Source: JAIVJZ01 sp035296385 (GTDB lineage: Bacteria; Acidobacteriota; Blastocatellia; Pyrinomonadales; Pyrinomonadaceae). Taken from it: a stretch of DNA of 55,264 bases. The stretch covers positions 1-55,264 of the forward strand of contig DATHBB010000129.1 in the NCBI GenBank assembly GCA_035296385.1. The letters are read 5' to 3'. The notes under the pieces were generated by a model, which saw nothing but the letters and a program-made list of their open reading frames with translations, did not search any database and was not told the DNA's origin. Positions 7,749 through 16,148 of the stretch are shown one piece after another. A program made the translations under genes and the position numbers. The first letter of the stretch is position 1. The number at the start of each line of letters is the position of its first letter.

Positions 7749-8873
7749 ATGGAAATCGCCCAAGCCGCCAGCACAGTCCAGCATAAAATCAAGCACATCA
7801 GCCTTGAGTTGACGAACATCTGCAACCTGCATTGCAGCTATTGCGCGCGCGACGACGACGCGCTCTATCATGCGCCCGCCAACTTCTTCTCCGTCGAACT
7901 GCTCCGCCGCATCATTCGCAGCGCGAGCGATCCGGCTTGCGGTTTCAACGCCGTTTCGTTCACGGGCGGCGAGGTGACCATTCACCCGCGATTCAAAGAG
8001 ATCGTCGAGACCGTGAGGGAAGAGGGCTGGCAATTCGGTTTCGTCACCAACGGCTGGCACTTCGACCGCGTCTACCCGACGCTGCTGGCAAACCGCGACG
8101 CGCTGCACATGGTCGCCTTCAGTCTCGACGGCCCGACGCGCGAGACGCACGACTTCTGGCGCGGCGAAGGATCGTTCGTGCGCGTCATGCGCGCTATCAC
8201 GCGCTGCTACATGAAGGGCATCCCGTTCCTCATCAAGACGGGCATACGCCGCGACACCATCCCGCTGCTCGAACAGTTCGCGCTGCTCGCCGCGCGACTC
8301 GGCGCGCAGGCCATACACTTTTCTCACCTGCTCCCGACTTCATCCGGCGCGGAAGACGCGTCGGGCTTGAACATAGAGGAGCGCGCACACGTCGAACAGG
8401 AGATCGGCGTGCTCGCCAACATCTTCAAGATGAAGATCGGGGTTGCGACCGGCTACTACAATTTAGACCCCGCGCCGCCCTGTCAGGCGCTCGAAGGCGC
8501 GAACTGCAATATAGACTATCGCGGCAGGCTCACGCTCTGCTGCAACCTCTCCGGCTATCGCGGCGCGTCGGCAGAAACGGACGTGGTGGCGGATTTGACG
8601 AAAGAAAACTTCGCCGACGGTTTCATGCGTCTGCGTCAACTGGCCGCACAGCAACTCGAACGCCGCAGAATGGCGCTCGCAGAGATCGCGCGCGAGGGCA
8701 CGGAGCCTGATCTCTACACCGCATCGCCCTGCCTCTATTGCTTGCAGAGTTTCGGTAAAATCCCCTGGCACAAACAGGCGTCCGCCCCGTCTAATTCGCG
8801 CTCGCTGCCGGTTCTCCCCGTCGCCGCGCCCGCCGCGCAGTCTGCGGTCTATCTTAAACAGGAATCCATTTGA
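7749..8873 (+). CDS. Radical SAM peptide-modifying enzyme with SPASM-like C-terminus
   Basis: 374 residues. The radical SAM motif is C25-x3-C29-x2-C32 (CNLHCSYC), with SFTGGEVTIHP (GGE, near residue 73) and FVTNGWHF behind it. C-terminal cysteines near 245, 253, 264, 265, 328 and 331 (PPCQ, ANCN, LCCN, SPCLYC) would bind one or two auxiliary Fe-S clusters. That arrangement is typical of SPASM/twitch maturases acting on ribosomal peptides. The gene follows the HPrK-like stop by 3 bases and overlaps the pqqD-like start by one base (TGATG), so translation is probably coupled. The likely substrate is the 66-residue peptide encoded upstream. The chemistry (cross-link, epimerisation or other) cannot be read from the sequence. 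Confidence 0.85.
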   Translation: MEIAQAASTVQHKIKHISLELTNICNLHCSYCARDDDALYHAPANFFSVELLRRIIRSASDPACGFNAVSFTGGEVTIHPRFKEIVETVREEGWQFGFVTNGWHFDRVYPTLLANRDALHMVAFSLDGPTRETHDFWRGEGSFVRVMRAITRCYMKGIPFLIKTGIRRDTIPLLEQFALLAARLGAQAIHFSHLLPTSSGAEDASGLNIEERAHVEQEIGVLANIFKMKIGVATGYYNLDPAPPCQALEGANCNIDYRGRLTLCCNLSGYRGASAETDVVADLTKENFADGFMRLRQLAAQQLERRRMALAEIAREGTEPDLYTASPCLYCLQSFGKIPWHKQASAPSNSRSLPVLPVAAPAAQSAVYLKQESI

Positions 8874-9154
8874 TGTCGGAAAGTATTCCCAGCCCGCACG
8901 AGCACGTCGTGTTCACAGAGTTCGACGACAGCGAAGCGGTGCTCGTCGATCTCAACTCCAAACGCTACTACACGCTGAACGAGACGGCCATGATCATCTG
9001 GCGCGGCCTCGAACGCAAACGCACGCGCGACGAGATCATACGCGACATCACGGACGCCTACGACGTGACGCCCGAACACGCCGCCCAGTCGCTCGACAAA
9101 CTCGTCGTGTCCTTGCAGGCGCGCAAACTGCTCAGACAGGACGGCGGGCAGTGA
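8873..9154 (+). CDS. PqqD-family peptide chaperone (RRE domain)
   Basis: 93 residues, a stand-alone PqqD-type RiPP recognition element. It shows the family pattern: an N-terminal strand (EHVVFTEFDDSEAVLVDL), the motif KRYYTLNETAMIIWRGL, then helices with RTRDEIIRDITDAYDV and a C-terminal LVVSLQARKLL. Such proteins bind the leader of a precursor and present it to a radical SAM or lasso enzyme. The start is ATG 8873, overlapping the radical SAM stop by one base. It is the last gene of the operon. Confidence 0.88.
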   Translation: MSESIPSPHEHVVFTEFDDSEAVLVDLNSKRYYTLNETAMIIWRGLERKRTRDEIIRDITDAYDVTPEHAAQSLDKLVVSLQARKLLRQDGGQ

Positions 9155-9207
9155 AGTTGAGTTGAAGTGAAGTTAAGTTGATAGTGAAGTTAAGTTGTAG
9201 TTAAGTT
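9151..9207 (+). repeat. Short direct repeats after the pqqD-like gene
   Basis: Three near-identical copies of GTGAAGTTAAGTTG begin at 9151, 9167 and 9184 (the first has G for A at position 9), followed by a partial TAGTTAAGTT. The first copy overlaps the pqqD-like stop codon. The period is about 16-17 bases. No function is evident; replication slippage is a simple origin. Confidence 0.8.
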
Positions 9208-9571
9208 TTCGCTGTCGAGCCGCTTCTTAATTGCTCCCCGTCGTCCTTTTGTGTTAGTTTCAGCTCTTGCATCGCCGAAGGCAAGTTGTAAGAATTTAGA
9301 CCGAGTTTGCGCGCCGTGTGGCCGCAGTCACCCTTAGCGTTCCGACAATCCATATTCCGTTGCCGCGAGTGCGCGCGGCGCCGATCCAAGCAAAATTAGG
9401 AGAAAGAATGATTGATGTGACTTCGCCGGAGTCTATCGCGGCAGTCTCGAAATCATCTTTCCGGTTCGCTTTATCACCCTAAGATTTTATCGCGCTTCCA
9501 TGCATCTCTCTGCCCTAACTGTGGGGTGCAGACGCGGTTCGGTTCAGACATCCACGAAAGGACTTTCACCC
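9208..9571. other. Gap between peptide operon and nuclease-like gene
   Basis: About 360 bases with no full gene. It contains the 24-codon open frame at 9408-9482, described separately. No hairpin terminator follows the pqqD-like gene, and no clear promoter boxes are visible for the nuclease-like gene. Confidence 0.4.
9408..9482 (+). CDS. Possible 24-residue small ORF with strong ribosome binding site
   Basis: ATG 9408 is preceded by TAGGAGAAAGA, one of the best Shine-Dalgarno sequences in the region, and the frame ends at TAA 9480-9482. The peptide would be MIDVTSPESIAAVSKSSFRF then ALSP. It matches no family I know. It could be a small peptide, a leader peptide for the next gene, or chance. 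Its place right after the peptide operon makes it worth listing at low confidence. Confidence 0.25.
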   Translation: MIDVTSPESIAAVSKSSFRFALSP

Positions 9572-12500
9572 GTGATCTCTATCCCACTTCGCAAACGTCG
9601 CGCCACATTTGTGCGTCATCCACTTCTCGCTCTCTCGCTGATCGTAGCTGTAACAGCGCTGCTGCTCCCTACGCGATTCATCTCCATCATCCCCTCCGCT
9701 CAGGCGGTTTCGACGACACTCGTGATCAGCCAGTTTCAAGTCGCAGGCGGCACGGCGGCAGATGAATTCATCGAATTGCACAACGTTAGCGCGGGCGACG
9801 TAGATTTGAAAGACCTGCGCGTGGTTTATCGAGCGGCTGGCAGCACTACCGACAGCAGTACGGTTGCTAGTTGGGCAGCCACCACAATTATTCCGGCAGG
9901 TGGTTATTATTTAATTACCGCCGCTGTTGTGGGTGGTAACGGCTATGACGGCAGTGTTCCCGGAGACGTAACTTTTTCTCACAGTGGCACCGGCGCCTTT
10001 CAGGGATCGAACGGCGGATTTGCCATCCGTAATGGCGCAGTCAACACGGGTACGATCATTGATTCGGTCGGATATGGCACCGTGACCAATGGTTTTCCTG
10101 AAACCACGGCGACAACCGCCCCGGCGGCGAACGCCAGCAAGGCGCGCAAGAACAACGGCTGCACGGATACGGATAACAATGCCAATGATTTCGAGACCGT
10201 AAATCCATCCACCCCGCGCAATGCCGGCACGACCGCGATCAGTTGTGTCGCCGCTACGCCGACCCTCTCCGTCAACGATGTGACGATGGCGGAAGGCAAC
10301 ACGGGGACGACCACCTTCACCTTCACCGTGACCGTCTCCCCCGCGCCCCCTTCCAACGTCACGTTTAACATCGCCACCGCCGACGGCACGGCGCAGGACG
10401 GAAACCCGGCGGGCGAAGACACCGACTACGTCGCCAAGAGCGAAACCGGAAGGACGATTAACGCGGGCACGACCACCGCGACCTTCACCGTCAGCGTCAA
10501 CGGCGACACGAAAGCGGAGCCTAACGAAACTTTCTTCGTCAACGTGACCAACGTCGCGGGCGGCGGGGGCGTGACTGTCGGGGATGCTCAGGGTCTGGGC
10601 ACGATTACTAACGACGACATAGCCCAGAGGGCCATCTTTGAGATTCAGGGGAGCAGCACGTCCTCGCCTTTCGCAGGCACGCAGGTCATAACCACCGGCA
10701 TCGTCACCGGGCGCAGGAGCTTCGGCACCAGCAATAACGGCTTCTATATTCAAGACCCGAACGGCGACGGCAATTTGAACACCTCCGATGCTGTTCTGGT
10801 CTTTACCGGAAGCACCGTCCCGACGGTCACCATCGGCGACCTGGTGCAAGTCACCGGAACAATTACGGAGTTCGAGCCGGCAGACACGGACGAGCCGGAC
10901 GGCGTCAATCCGCCCGACCCGAAGACCACGACGGAATTGGTCGGGCCGCTCACGATCAGCGTGCAATCATCCGGCAATACTTTGCCCACGGAACTTGATG
11001 CCAGCAGCTTAAACATCTTCGACCCGACGGCTACCAGTCGCGGCGCACAGTTGGAGAAATACGAGCACATGCGCATCGGTGTAGCATCGCTCACGGTTAG
11101 TCAGCCGACGAACAACTTCGGCGAGTTCTGGGGCGTGGCGACGGGACTACCCAGACCCTTCCGCGAGCCGGGTATCGAGCGCGGCGACCCCATTCCGGCA
11201 GCCGATGAAGGTCCGTTTGCCGGCACACCGCCGCCGAATGTGCCGATCTTTGACGGCAACTTCGAGCGCATCATGGTCAATAGCGGATCGGCTCTGAGCG
11301 GCAGTACCCGCCGCGCGCACGTTCAGGTGACGACCGGAACAGTCGTCACAGGCGTCGTCGGTCAACTCGATTATGCCTTCGACAACTACCAGATCATACT
11401 CGACGCTAATGTCACGCCCGGAGTTTCCGGCGGGTTGGCGGCTGCGATTCCCGTCCCGACACCGGTGGCGGGCGAGTTCACCGTCGCTTCGGCCAACCTC
11501 GAAAACTTCACAAACAACGCGGGCCGTATTAACAAAGCCTCGCTCGCCATCCGCAACGTGATGCGCACGCCGGACGTGCTCGGCGTCATAGAGGTTTTAG
11601 ACCAGGCCACCCTGACCGCTTTGGCGAACAAGATCAACGCCGACGTGGGCAATCCGAGCGCGGTCAATTATCAGGCTTTTCTCTCCGAGACCAGCGGGAC
11701 GCAAGACATCGGTTTTCTCGTCAACACGGCGCGGGTTACGCCCGTCGGCACACCGATGGCGCAGTTCGTCGGCAAGATGTTTACTTACGCCGGTCAGAGC
11801 GACACGTTGCACGACCGACCGCCCTACATTCTGACGGTTGACGTGCCGCAAACCGGCACGCCCAACCTCTTGAGAGTAGTGGTGATGCTCAACCACACGA
11901 AATCTCTGATCGCCGTTGATGACCCGGCGCCGCGCGGCGCGGGCGGCACGGAGGGCGGGCGCAATCGCGAAAAGCGACGCCTGCAAGCGGAGGACATCGC
12001 CGATTTGATCGAGGCGCGTAAAAACGAAAACCTCATCATGATGGGCGACCTCAACGCCTTCGACTTCAACGACGGCCTCGGCGACATTGTCGGGACGATG
12101 AAAGGCACGCCTGCCCCGCCCGAGCAGGTGGTTGAGCCGAGCACCGACCGCTGGTCGTACCAGCTCATCAACTCGCTCAGCCGCCTTCCGGCGAATGAGC
12201 AATACACGTTGCTATTTGAAGGCAACGCGCAGGCGCTCGATCATATTCTCGTCAACAATAGAATGCGTGAACGGCAGACGCGCTTCGCCCATGCGCGTTA
12301 CAACGCCGACTTCTCCGCGTCTTTCGCGGCTGACACGAATCGTCCCGAACGCCTCTCCGACCACGACGCGCCCGTCTCGTACTTCATCACGGGTGCTGTG
12401 ACCGTGCCGGGTTCGGTTTTGATCAGTGAGTTTCGTTTCAACGGCCCGAACGGGACAAGCGACGAGTTCATAGAGCTTTACAACAACTCCGAATTGGCTG

Positions 12501-13552
12501 TGGACGTGACTGGCTGGACGCTCTCCTCTTCGGGCGGCGGCAGCGTGGTTTTGGCGAACGGCGCATCCATTCCGGCGCGCGGCCACTACCTGGTCACCTC
12601 AGACGGTTTCTCACTCGAAGGCGGTGTCGCAGCCTTCACCCCGCCCGCCACACCAGATCAGACTTACACGGGCGGTCGCTTCCCCGATAACGGGGGCGTG
12701 AGACTCCTGGACTCTGACGGGTTTGCCATTGACGCAGCCGGCTTCAGCGGGGCTGCGGCAGGGTTCAACGAAGGGACGGGACTGTCGCCCGCGGGCGGGG
12801 TCGCGCCAACCGGCGACGAGCAGATCAGTTTCGTACGCAGAATGAATAGCGGACCGCCGCAAGACTCCAACAACAACTCTGTGGATTTCGTGCTCGTCTC
12901 GACGACGGGCACGGTGGGCGGAACGCCCAACCTCCTCGGCGCGCCGGGGCCGCAGAGCACGCAGAGTCCCATTCAGCGCAACGCGACCATCAAGGCGTCT
13001 CTCATTGACAACTGCTTCACCATCGGCACTCCTACGTCCGGTTGTCAAAACCGCGTGCGCGACGGCGCGGCGACCAATCCCACGAATGCGGCGCGCGGGA
13101 CGCTAACCTTCCGTCGCAAATTCACCAACACGAATCAGCAGCAAAGCGTGACAACGCTTCGCTTCCGCGTCGTTGACATCACAACGCTCAACAGCCCCGG
13201 CTACGCGCCGGGCAACGGGCAGGCGGATTTACGCCTGCTCTCATCCGGCTCGGCGACCATCACGCCGTCGAACCCCTTCACGCCCGGCGATGTTGAAGCG
13301 GTAGGCACGACACTCGACGAACCGCCCGCGCAACCGTTAGGCGGCGGTCTCAATTCGAGCGTCACAGTCAACCTGCCGCAGCCTTTGCTCCCCAACAACA
13401 GCGTGACGGTGCAGTTGACCGTCGGCGTCCAGCAGAACGGGAGTTTCCGCTTCTTCGTCAACACAGAAGCCGTCCTGGGCAACATCAATGCGTTGACCAA
13501 TGAATCGCAAACCAAAGGGCCGAGAAACGGGAAAGCCGCCGGCAAGCAGTAG
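9572..13552 (+). CDS. Large exported multidomain nuclease-like protein (LTD, Calx-beta, EEP)
   Basis: The start is GTG 9572, because GAAAGGA (9556-9562) lies 9 bases upstream and the resulting N-terminus is a signal peptide ending at SAQA. ATG 9500 lies in the same frame but adds only a non-hydrophobic extension. The order is: lamin-tail domain (VISQFQVAGGTAADEFIELHN); Calx-beta domain (MAEGNTGTTTFTFTV to GTITNDD); an OB-like segment (VITTGIVTGRR to VQVTGTITEF); an endonuclease/exonuclease/phosphatase domain (VASANLENF, IGFLVN, MMGDLNAFDFND, LDHILVN, SDHDAPV); a second lamin-tail domain (ISEFRFNGPNGTSDEFIELY); and a beta-rich C-terminus. This is the plan of secreted ExeM/NucH-type nucleases. 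It probably degrades extracellular DNA. The peptide operon and the B2 gene lie on either side. Confidence 0.8.
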   Translation: MISIPLRKRRATFVRHPLLALSLIVAVTALLLPTRFISIIPSAQAVSTTLVISQFQVAGGTAADEFIELHNVSAGDVDLKDLRVVYRAAGSTTDSSTVASWAATTIIPAGGYYLITAAVVGGNGYDGSVPGDVTFSHSGTGAFQGSNGGFAIRNGAVNTGTIIDSVGYGTVTNGFPETTATTAPAANASKARKNNGCTDTDNNANDFETVNPSTPRNAGTTAISCVAATPTLSVNDVTMAEGNTGTTTFTFTVTVSPAPPSNVTFNIATADGTAQDGNPAGEDTDYVAKSETGRTINAGTTTATFTVSVNGDTKAEPNETFFVNVTNVAGGGGVTVGDAQGLGTITNDDIAQRAIFEIQGSSTSSPFAGTQVITTGIVTGRRSFGTSNNGFYIQDPNGDGNLNTSDAVLVFTGSTVPTVTIGDLVQVTGTITEFEPADTDEPDGVNPPDPKTTTELVGPLTISVQSSGNTLPTELDASSLNIFDPTATSRGAQLEKYEHMRIGVASLTVSQPTNNFGEFWGVATGLPRPFREPGIERGDPIPAADEGPFAGTPPPNVPIFDGNFERIMVNSGSALSGSTRRAHVQVTTGTVVTGVVGQLDYAFDNYQIILDANVTPGVSGGLAAAIPVPTPVAGEFTVASANLENFTNNAGRINKASLAIRNVMRTPDVLGVIEVLDQATLTALANKINADVGNPSAVNYQAFLSETSGTQDIGFLVNTARVTPVGTPMAQFVGKMFTYAGQSDTLHDRPPYILTVDVPQTGTPNLLRVVVMLNHTKSLIAVDDPAPRGAGGTEGGRNREKRRLQAEDIADLIEARKNENLIMMGDLNAFDFNDGLGDIVGTMKGTPAPPEQVVEPSTDRWSYQLINSLSRLPANEQYTLLFEGNAQALDHILVNNRMRERQTRFAHARYNADFSASFAADTNRPERLSDHDAPVSYFITGAVTVPGSVLISEFRFNGPNGTSDEFIELYNNSELAVDVTGWTLSSSGGGSVVLANGASIPARGHYLVTSDGFSLEGGVAAFTPPATPDQTYTGGRFPDNGGVRLLDSDGFAIDAAGFSGAAAGFNEGTGLSPAGGVAPTGDEQISFVRRMNSGPPQDSNNNSVDFVLVSTTGTVGGTPNLLGAPGPQSTQSPIQRNATIKASLIDNCFTIGTPTSGCQNRVRDGAATNPTNAARGTLTFRRKFTNTNQQQSVTTLRFRVVDITTLNSPGYAPGNGQADLRLLSSGSATITPSNPFTPGDVEAVGTTLDEPPAQPLGGGLNSSVTVNLPQPLLPNNSVTVQLTVGVQQNGSFRFFVNTEAVLGNINALTNESQTKGPRNGKAAGKQ

Positions 13553-13627
13553 CAGCTTGAATGCACGAGGGCAGGGAACGCTCTGCTTCTCGTAAAATGT
13601 GGCTTTGCAAAAATAAGCCTCTGAAAC

Positions 13628-13667
13628 CGAAAGCCCCGGGCCGTCGCAAAACGGCCCGGGGCTTTCG
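13628..13667. terminator. Strong hairpin terminator after the nuclease-like gene
   Basis: A 17-bp perfect stem (13628-13644 with 13651-13667, core AAGCCCCGGGCCGT) with a 6-base loop, followed by AATTTT on the plus strand. It lies between two converging genes, so it may stop transcription from both sides. Confidence 0.88.
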
Positions 13668-13770
13668 AATTTTAGACTTATTCACTCTACGCACTTCGTC
13701 GCCGGACTCTCAAAAATTGCGGACGACTTACAATTATTACGCAGGCTTCGTCGAGGTAAGTATGTAGTAG

Positions 13771-14247
13771 TCAGGCGGGGAACGAGTAGGTCGTAGTGTA
13801 CTTGGGCGGCGATGTCTCCAGCAGCGGGCGTCCGTCGGCTTCGAGCCACGCGTGCCCTGCGAGCAGCGTGTCCTGTCCCTTGCGCACGCCGAAGACGATG
13901 CGCGTCTCTATGCCGTATAGCGCGAGATAGCGATACAGGACGGGCGCGCGCTTCCAGCACGTCGGCGTAAAGCACAGGAAGTTCATCCCCAACAGGGCGT
14001 CAACCAACTGCGCCAACCTCTGTTGAGTCAGCACGAAATTTTTCGGCTTCACGCCGCGCGCCGGAGAGGCGATTAAAGACAGGACGCGCGGGAGGGGCAG
14101 GAATTTGATCAGAATTGAAAGCAGCGCGACCCACGCAGCCATACGCAGCAGCAAAAAGGCTTCGCCTGGCCTGTGCCGTATGAAATGCGCGGCGCGGCGT
14201 ATCACCCAGGCTTTCTCCGGCCTTACATGTAAGGATTCGACAGGCAT
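13771..14247 (-). CDS. Lasso-peptide-biosynthesis B2-type transglutaminase-like peptidase
   Basis: 158 residues, the usual B2 length. The family's cysteine-peptidase signature is present: CWKRAPVLYRYLALYGIETR with the catalytic Cys, then AGHAWLEADGRPLLE with the catalytic His and an acidic partner. An N-terminal hydrophobic helix (LLRMAAWVALLSILIKFLPL) is also common in B2 proteins. In lasso pathways B2 cuts the leader off the precursor with the help of a PqqD-like B1. Here the PqqD-like gene is 4.6 kb away on the other strand, and no lasso cyclase is present. B2 probably serves the radical SAM peptide locus (inference). The start at ATG 14247 has no strong binding site. Confidence 0.82.
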   Translation of the reverse strand: MPVESLHVRPEKAWVIRRAAHFIRHRPGEAFLLLRMAAWVALLSILIKFLPLPRVLSLIASPARGVKPKNFVLTQQRLAQLVDALLGMNFLCFTPTCWKRAPVLYRYLALYGIETRIVFGVRKGQDTLLAGHAWLEADGRPLLETSPPKYTTTYSFPA

Positions 14248-14392
14248 TCAGACTTCATCTATTACTTGAGAAGCAAAAGCCTTCTCGCTAGATAACGCGG
14301 GACTTAGGTGAAATCTCGTTTCGACAAACTTCGACTCTAAAAGCTAAGCTGTCCTTAGAATATCCAACAAAACCTTGAAACCGTAAAACAGC

Positions 14393-15367
14393 CTATTTTG
14401 ATTCCTTCATCAGGCGGTAGCCGCGACGCGTGCGTGCCTTAACTTCGGGGCGGTCAATTTTGACCTCGATGCTGCGCCAGCGCCCGTCGCGCAGGCGGTT
14501 CGACGGGCGATAACCGATTGTGTACTGGTTGCTCAACTCCTCAAGAATCTCGCCGAAAGCATCGCGCAAAGCCTTTCCGCCCGGCGTGGGTACGAAACGC
14601 CCTCCGCTCTTGGTCGCATACTCGCGCAAAACTCCCGCCGCCGTAAACGATTTTTGCTGTGCGGTAGTTTGTTCCGACATGTCAACCGTGTAGATCGTGG
14701 CGTTTGCGGCGAGCGCTGCGTTGAGGGCTTTGTCTGCGGAGGCTTCGCTGCGCGTGTCCGCCCCGTCGGAGAGTACGACGATGGCGCGACGCTTTTCCGT
14801 GCGAGACGCCAGATCATTTGCCGCGCGCAAGATGGCATCGTGCAAGACCGTCTCGCCTTTCGCGTTGAGTCCGTAGGCGACCTGCGAAAGATCGCGGCTC
14901 GGCGAAAATTCCTGCACCTGCTCGACCTTCCGGTGGAAACTGTAGACGGCAGCCGTATCTTCGGGGCGCAAGCCGTCCAGGAAGCGTATTGCCGCCGAGC
15001 GCGCCATCGAGACGCGGCCTTCCATGCTGCCCGATACGTCGAGCAAAAGGGCGGCGGCGAACGGAGTCTCTTCGCGGCTGAAGTTCGTGATGCGTTGTTC
15101 CTTGCCGTCTTCGTAAATCTTGAAATTTCCGCGTTCGAGGCCGTGCACGTAAGCGCCGCTCTCGTTCGTGGCCGTCACGTTGAGCACCACGAGATCGGTC
15201 TCCACGCGAACCACGTCGTCATCCTGCGGATTTTGCGCGCGGGAAGAGAAGCTCAGGCCGGAGAGTGCGAAAGCGAGAGCGAATAATAGGTAAGGCGAAG
15301 TGCGCACGAGTCGCATGAAGGTGTCTGAGCGGCGTGCTGTGGCGGCTAATAATGGTTTTGAAATCAT
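14393..15367 (-). CDS. Exported VWFA-domain protein of acidobacterial type
   Basis: 324 residues, matching the acidobacterial VWFA-related family (as in TIGR03436). A signal sequence (PYLLFALAFALSGLSFSSRA) is followed by the conserved VRVETDLVVLNVTATN strand region and GNFKIYEDGKEQRI. The von Willebrand A domain has the metal site DVSGSM (near residue 110). It ends in NQYTIGYRPSNR, also typical of the family. The function is not known; it is probably a periplasmic or surface adhesion or interaction protein. ATG 15367 overlaps the upstream stop by one base (TAATG), so it is translationally coupled to the 15.4-15.9 kb gene. An internal ATG at 15316 would give a shorter signal peptide. Confidence 0.88.
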   Translation of the reverse strand: MISKPLLAATARRSDTFMRLVRTSPYLLFALAFALSGLSFSSRAQNPQDDDVVRVETDLVVLNVTATNESGAYVHGLERGNFKIYEDGKEQRITNFSREETPFAAALLLDVSGSMEGRVSMARSAAIRFLDGLRPEDTAAVYSFHRKVEQVQEFSPSRDLSQVAYGLNAKGETVLHDAILRAANDLASRTEKRRAIVVLSDGADTRSEASADKALNAALAANATIYTVDMSEQTTAQQKSFTAAGVLREYATKSGGRFVPTPGGKALRDAFGEILEELSNQYTIGYRPSNRLRDGRWRSIEVKIDRPEVKARTRRGYRLMKESK

Positions 15368-15915
15368 TAGCGATAGAGTGTGCGTATGTGTCTGACGAGT
15401 TCGACAACTTCATTGGCGCGTTTGATGACCGAGGCGGACACGACCTGACGCGGGGTGCTTTCGACTTTTTTCTGCAACTCGGCTGAGAGGTCGGCCAGAA
15501 GCTTGAGCGTCGCTTCGATCTGCTGCGGAGGCTCTTTCAAGTCTTCCTTGTCCTCCTCGCCACCCGCGCGATTGCGTATCTGTCGCGCCAGTTTCTCCAT
15601 GCGACCGAGTTTCTTCAAGTCCGCGGCTTCAAAAGTTTTTTGCCGCGTGAAGGTCTCATGTAACTCTGCGGCGAGTTGGGCGTTCTCCTTCGCGCGCGCG
15701 AGGTGTTCTTTGTAGTCGCCCGCTTCGCGTTTGAGTTCCATCTCCTTGAGCATCTCTCTGTGCGAAGCATTTTGCTCCGGGTCTTCCGTCTGGTTGCCGA
15801 TGGGTCTCTCGTTTCGTATGGCGCGCGGGATTTTGGGCGCGGGCTGCGACTGCGCCGCGAGCGAGACGCCGCAGAGCATGAGCATGAAAGCGAGAAATGT
15901 GATCCTTAAGAACAT
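15367..15915 (-). CDS. Exported coiled-coil protein of unknown function
   Basis: About 182 residues. The start is ATG 15915 (a TTG at 15918 is adjacent). The signal peptide is FLRITFLAFMLMLCGVSLAA, cleaved near AAQ. The rest is highly charged and predicted helical (MLKEMELKREAGDYKEHLAR, AAELHETFTRQ, AEL QKKVESTPR), with no enzyme motif seen. It is the upstream partner of the VWFA gene, sharing one base with it, so the two probably work in the same envelope process. Confidence 0.7.
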   Translation of the reverse strand: MFLRITFLAFMLMLCGVSLAAQSQPAPKIPRAIRNERPIGNQTEDPEQNASHREMLKEMELKREAGDYKEHLARAKENAQLAAELHETFTRQKTFEAADLKKLGRMEKLARQIRNRAGGEEDKEDLKEPPQQIEATLKLLADLSAELQKKVESTPRQVVSASVIKRANEVVELVRHIRTLYR

Positions 15916-16148
15916 CAAGTCTGTCGTTGATAGCTATAGAGATGACAGGTCACAACGGGACGCGTTTTCCGTCAGCGACGAGTCTCAATGTGACGTGGAA
16001 AGCGTGCCTCACGGTTGTCTCGATTTCAAAGCGCCCGACTTAAAAAGCCGCACAAATCTTTGGATGCAAAAAACGGAGCAAGCCTTAATGTTTTACTTGA
16101 AATTAGTCGTCGCGCCGACTCGTCAAGTTTTACTTGAAGAGAGGCATA
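15916..16148. other. Non-coding gap holding a palindromic site
   Basis: 233 bases with no gene seen. Its right half contains the palindromic repeat listed at 16093-16138. It separates the VWFA pair from the next minus-strand gene and may hold that pair's promoter. Confidence 0.4.
16093..16138. repeat. Short dispersed palindromic repeat, copy 1
   Basis: Composed of TTACTTGAA (16093-16101), GTCGTCGCGCCGAC (16106-16119) and GTCAAGTTTTACTTGAA (16122-16138). The last contains the perfect palindrome TCAAGT-TTT-ACTTGA. The same three parts, in the same order, occur at 30377-30420. Confidence 0.6.

Noticed and set aside
7749..8873. Direct assignment of the radical SAM enzyme to a named maturase family such as PqqE or a sactipeptide synthase
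   Set aside because: The auxiliary cysteine pattern is only SPASM-like by eye, and the peptide lacks PqqA's Glu/Tyr pair or the Cys residues needed for thioether links.
9511..9546. Zinc-ribbon-like CPNCGVQTRFG in an alternative plus-strand frame
   Set aside because: Only one half of a ribbon, no start or continuation with family likeness, and it overlaps the leader of the nuclease-like gene. Probably chance.
9911..10966. 351-codon open frame on the minus strand
   Set aside because: Antisense to the nuclease-like gene; no family motif, composition of a shadow frame.
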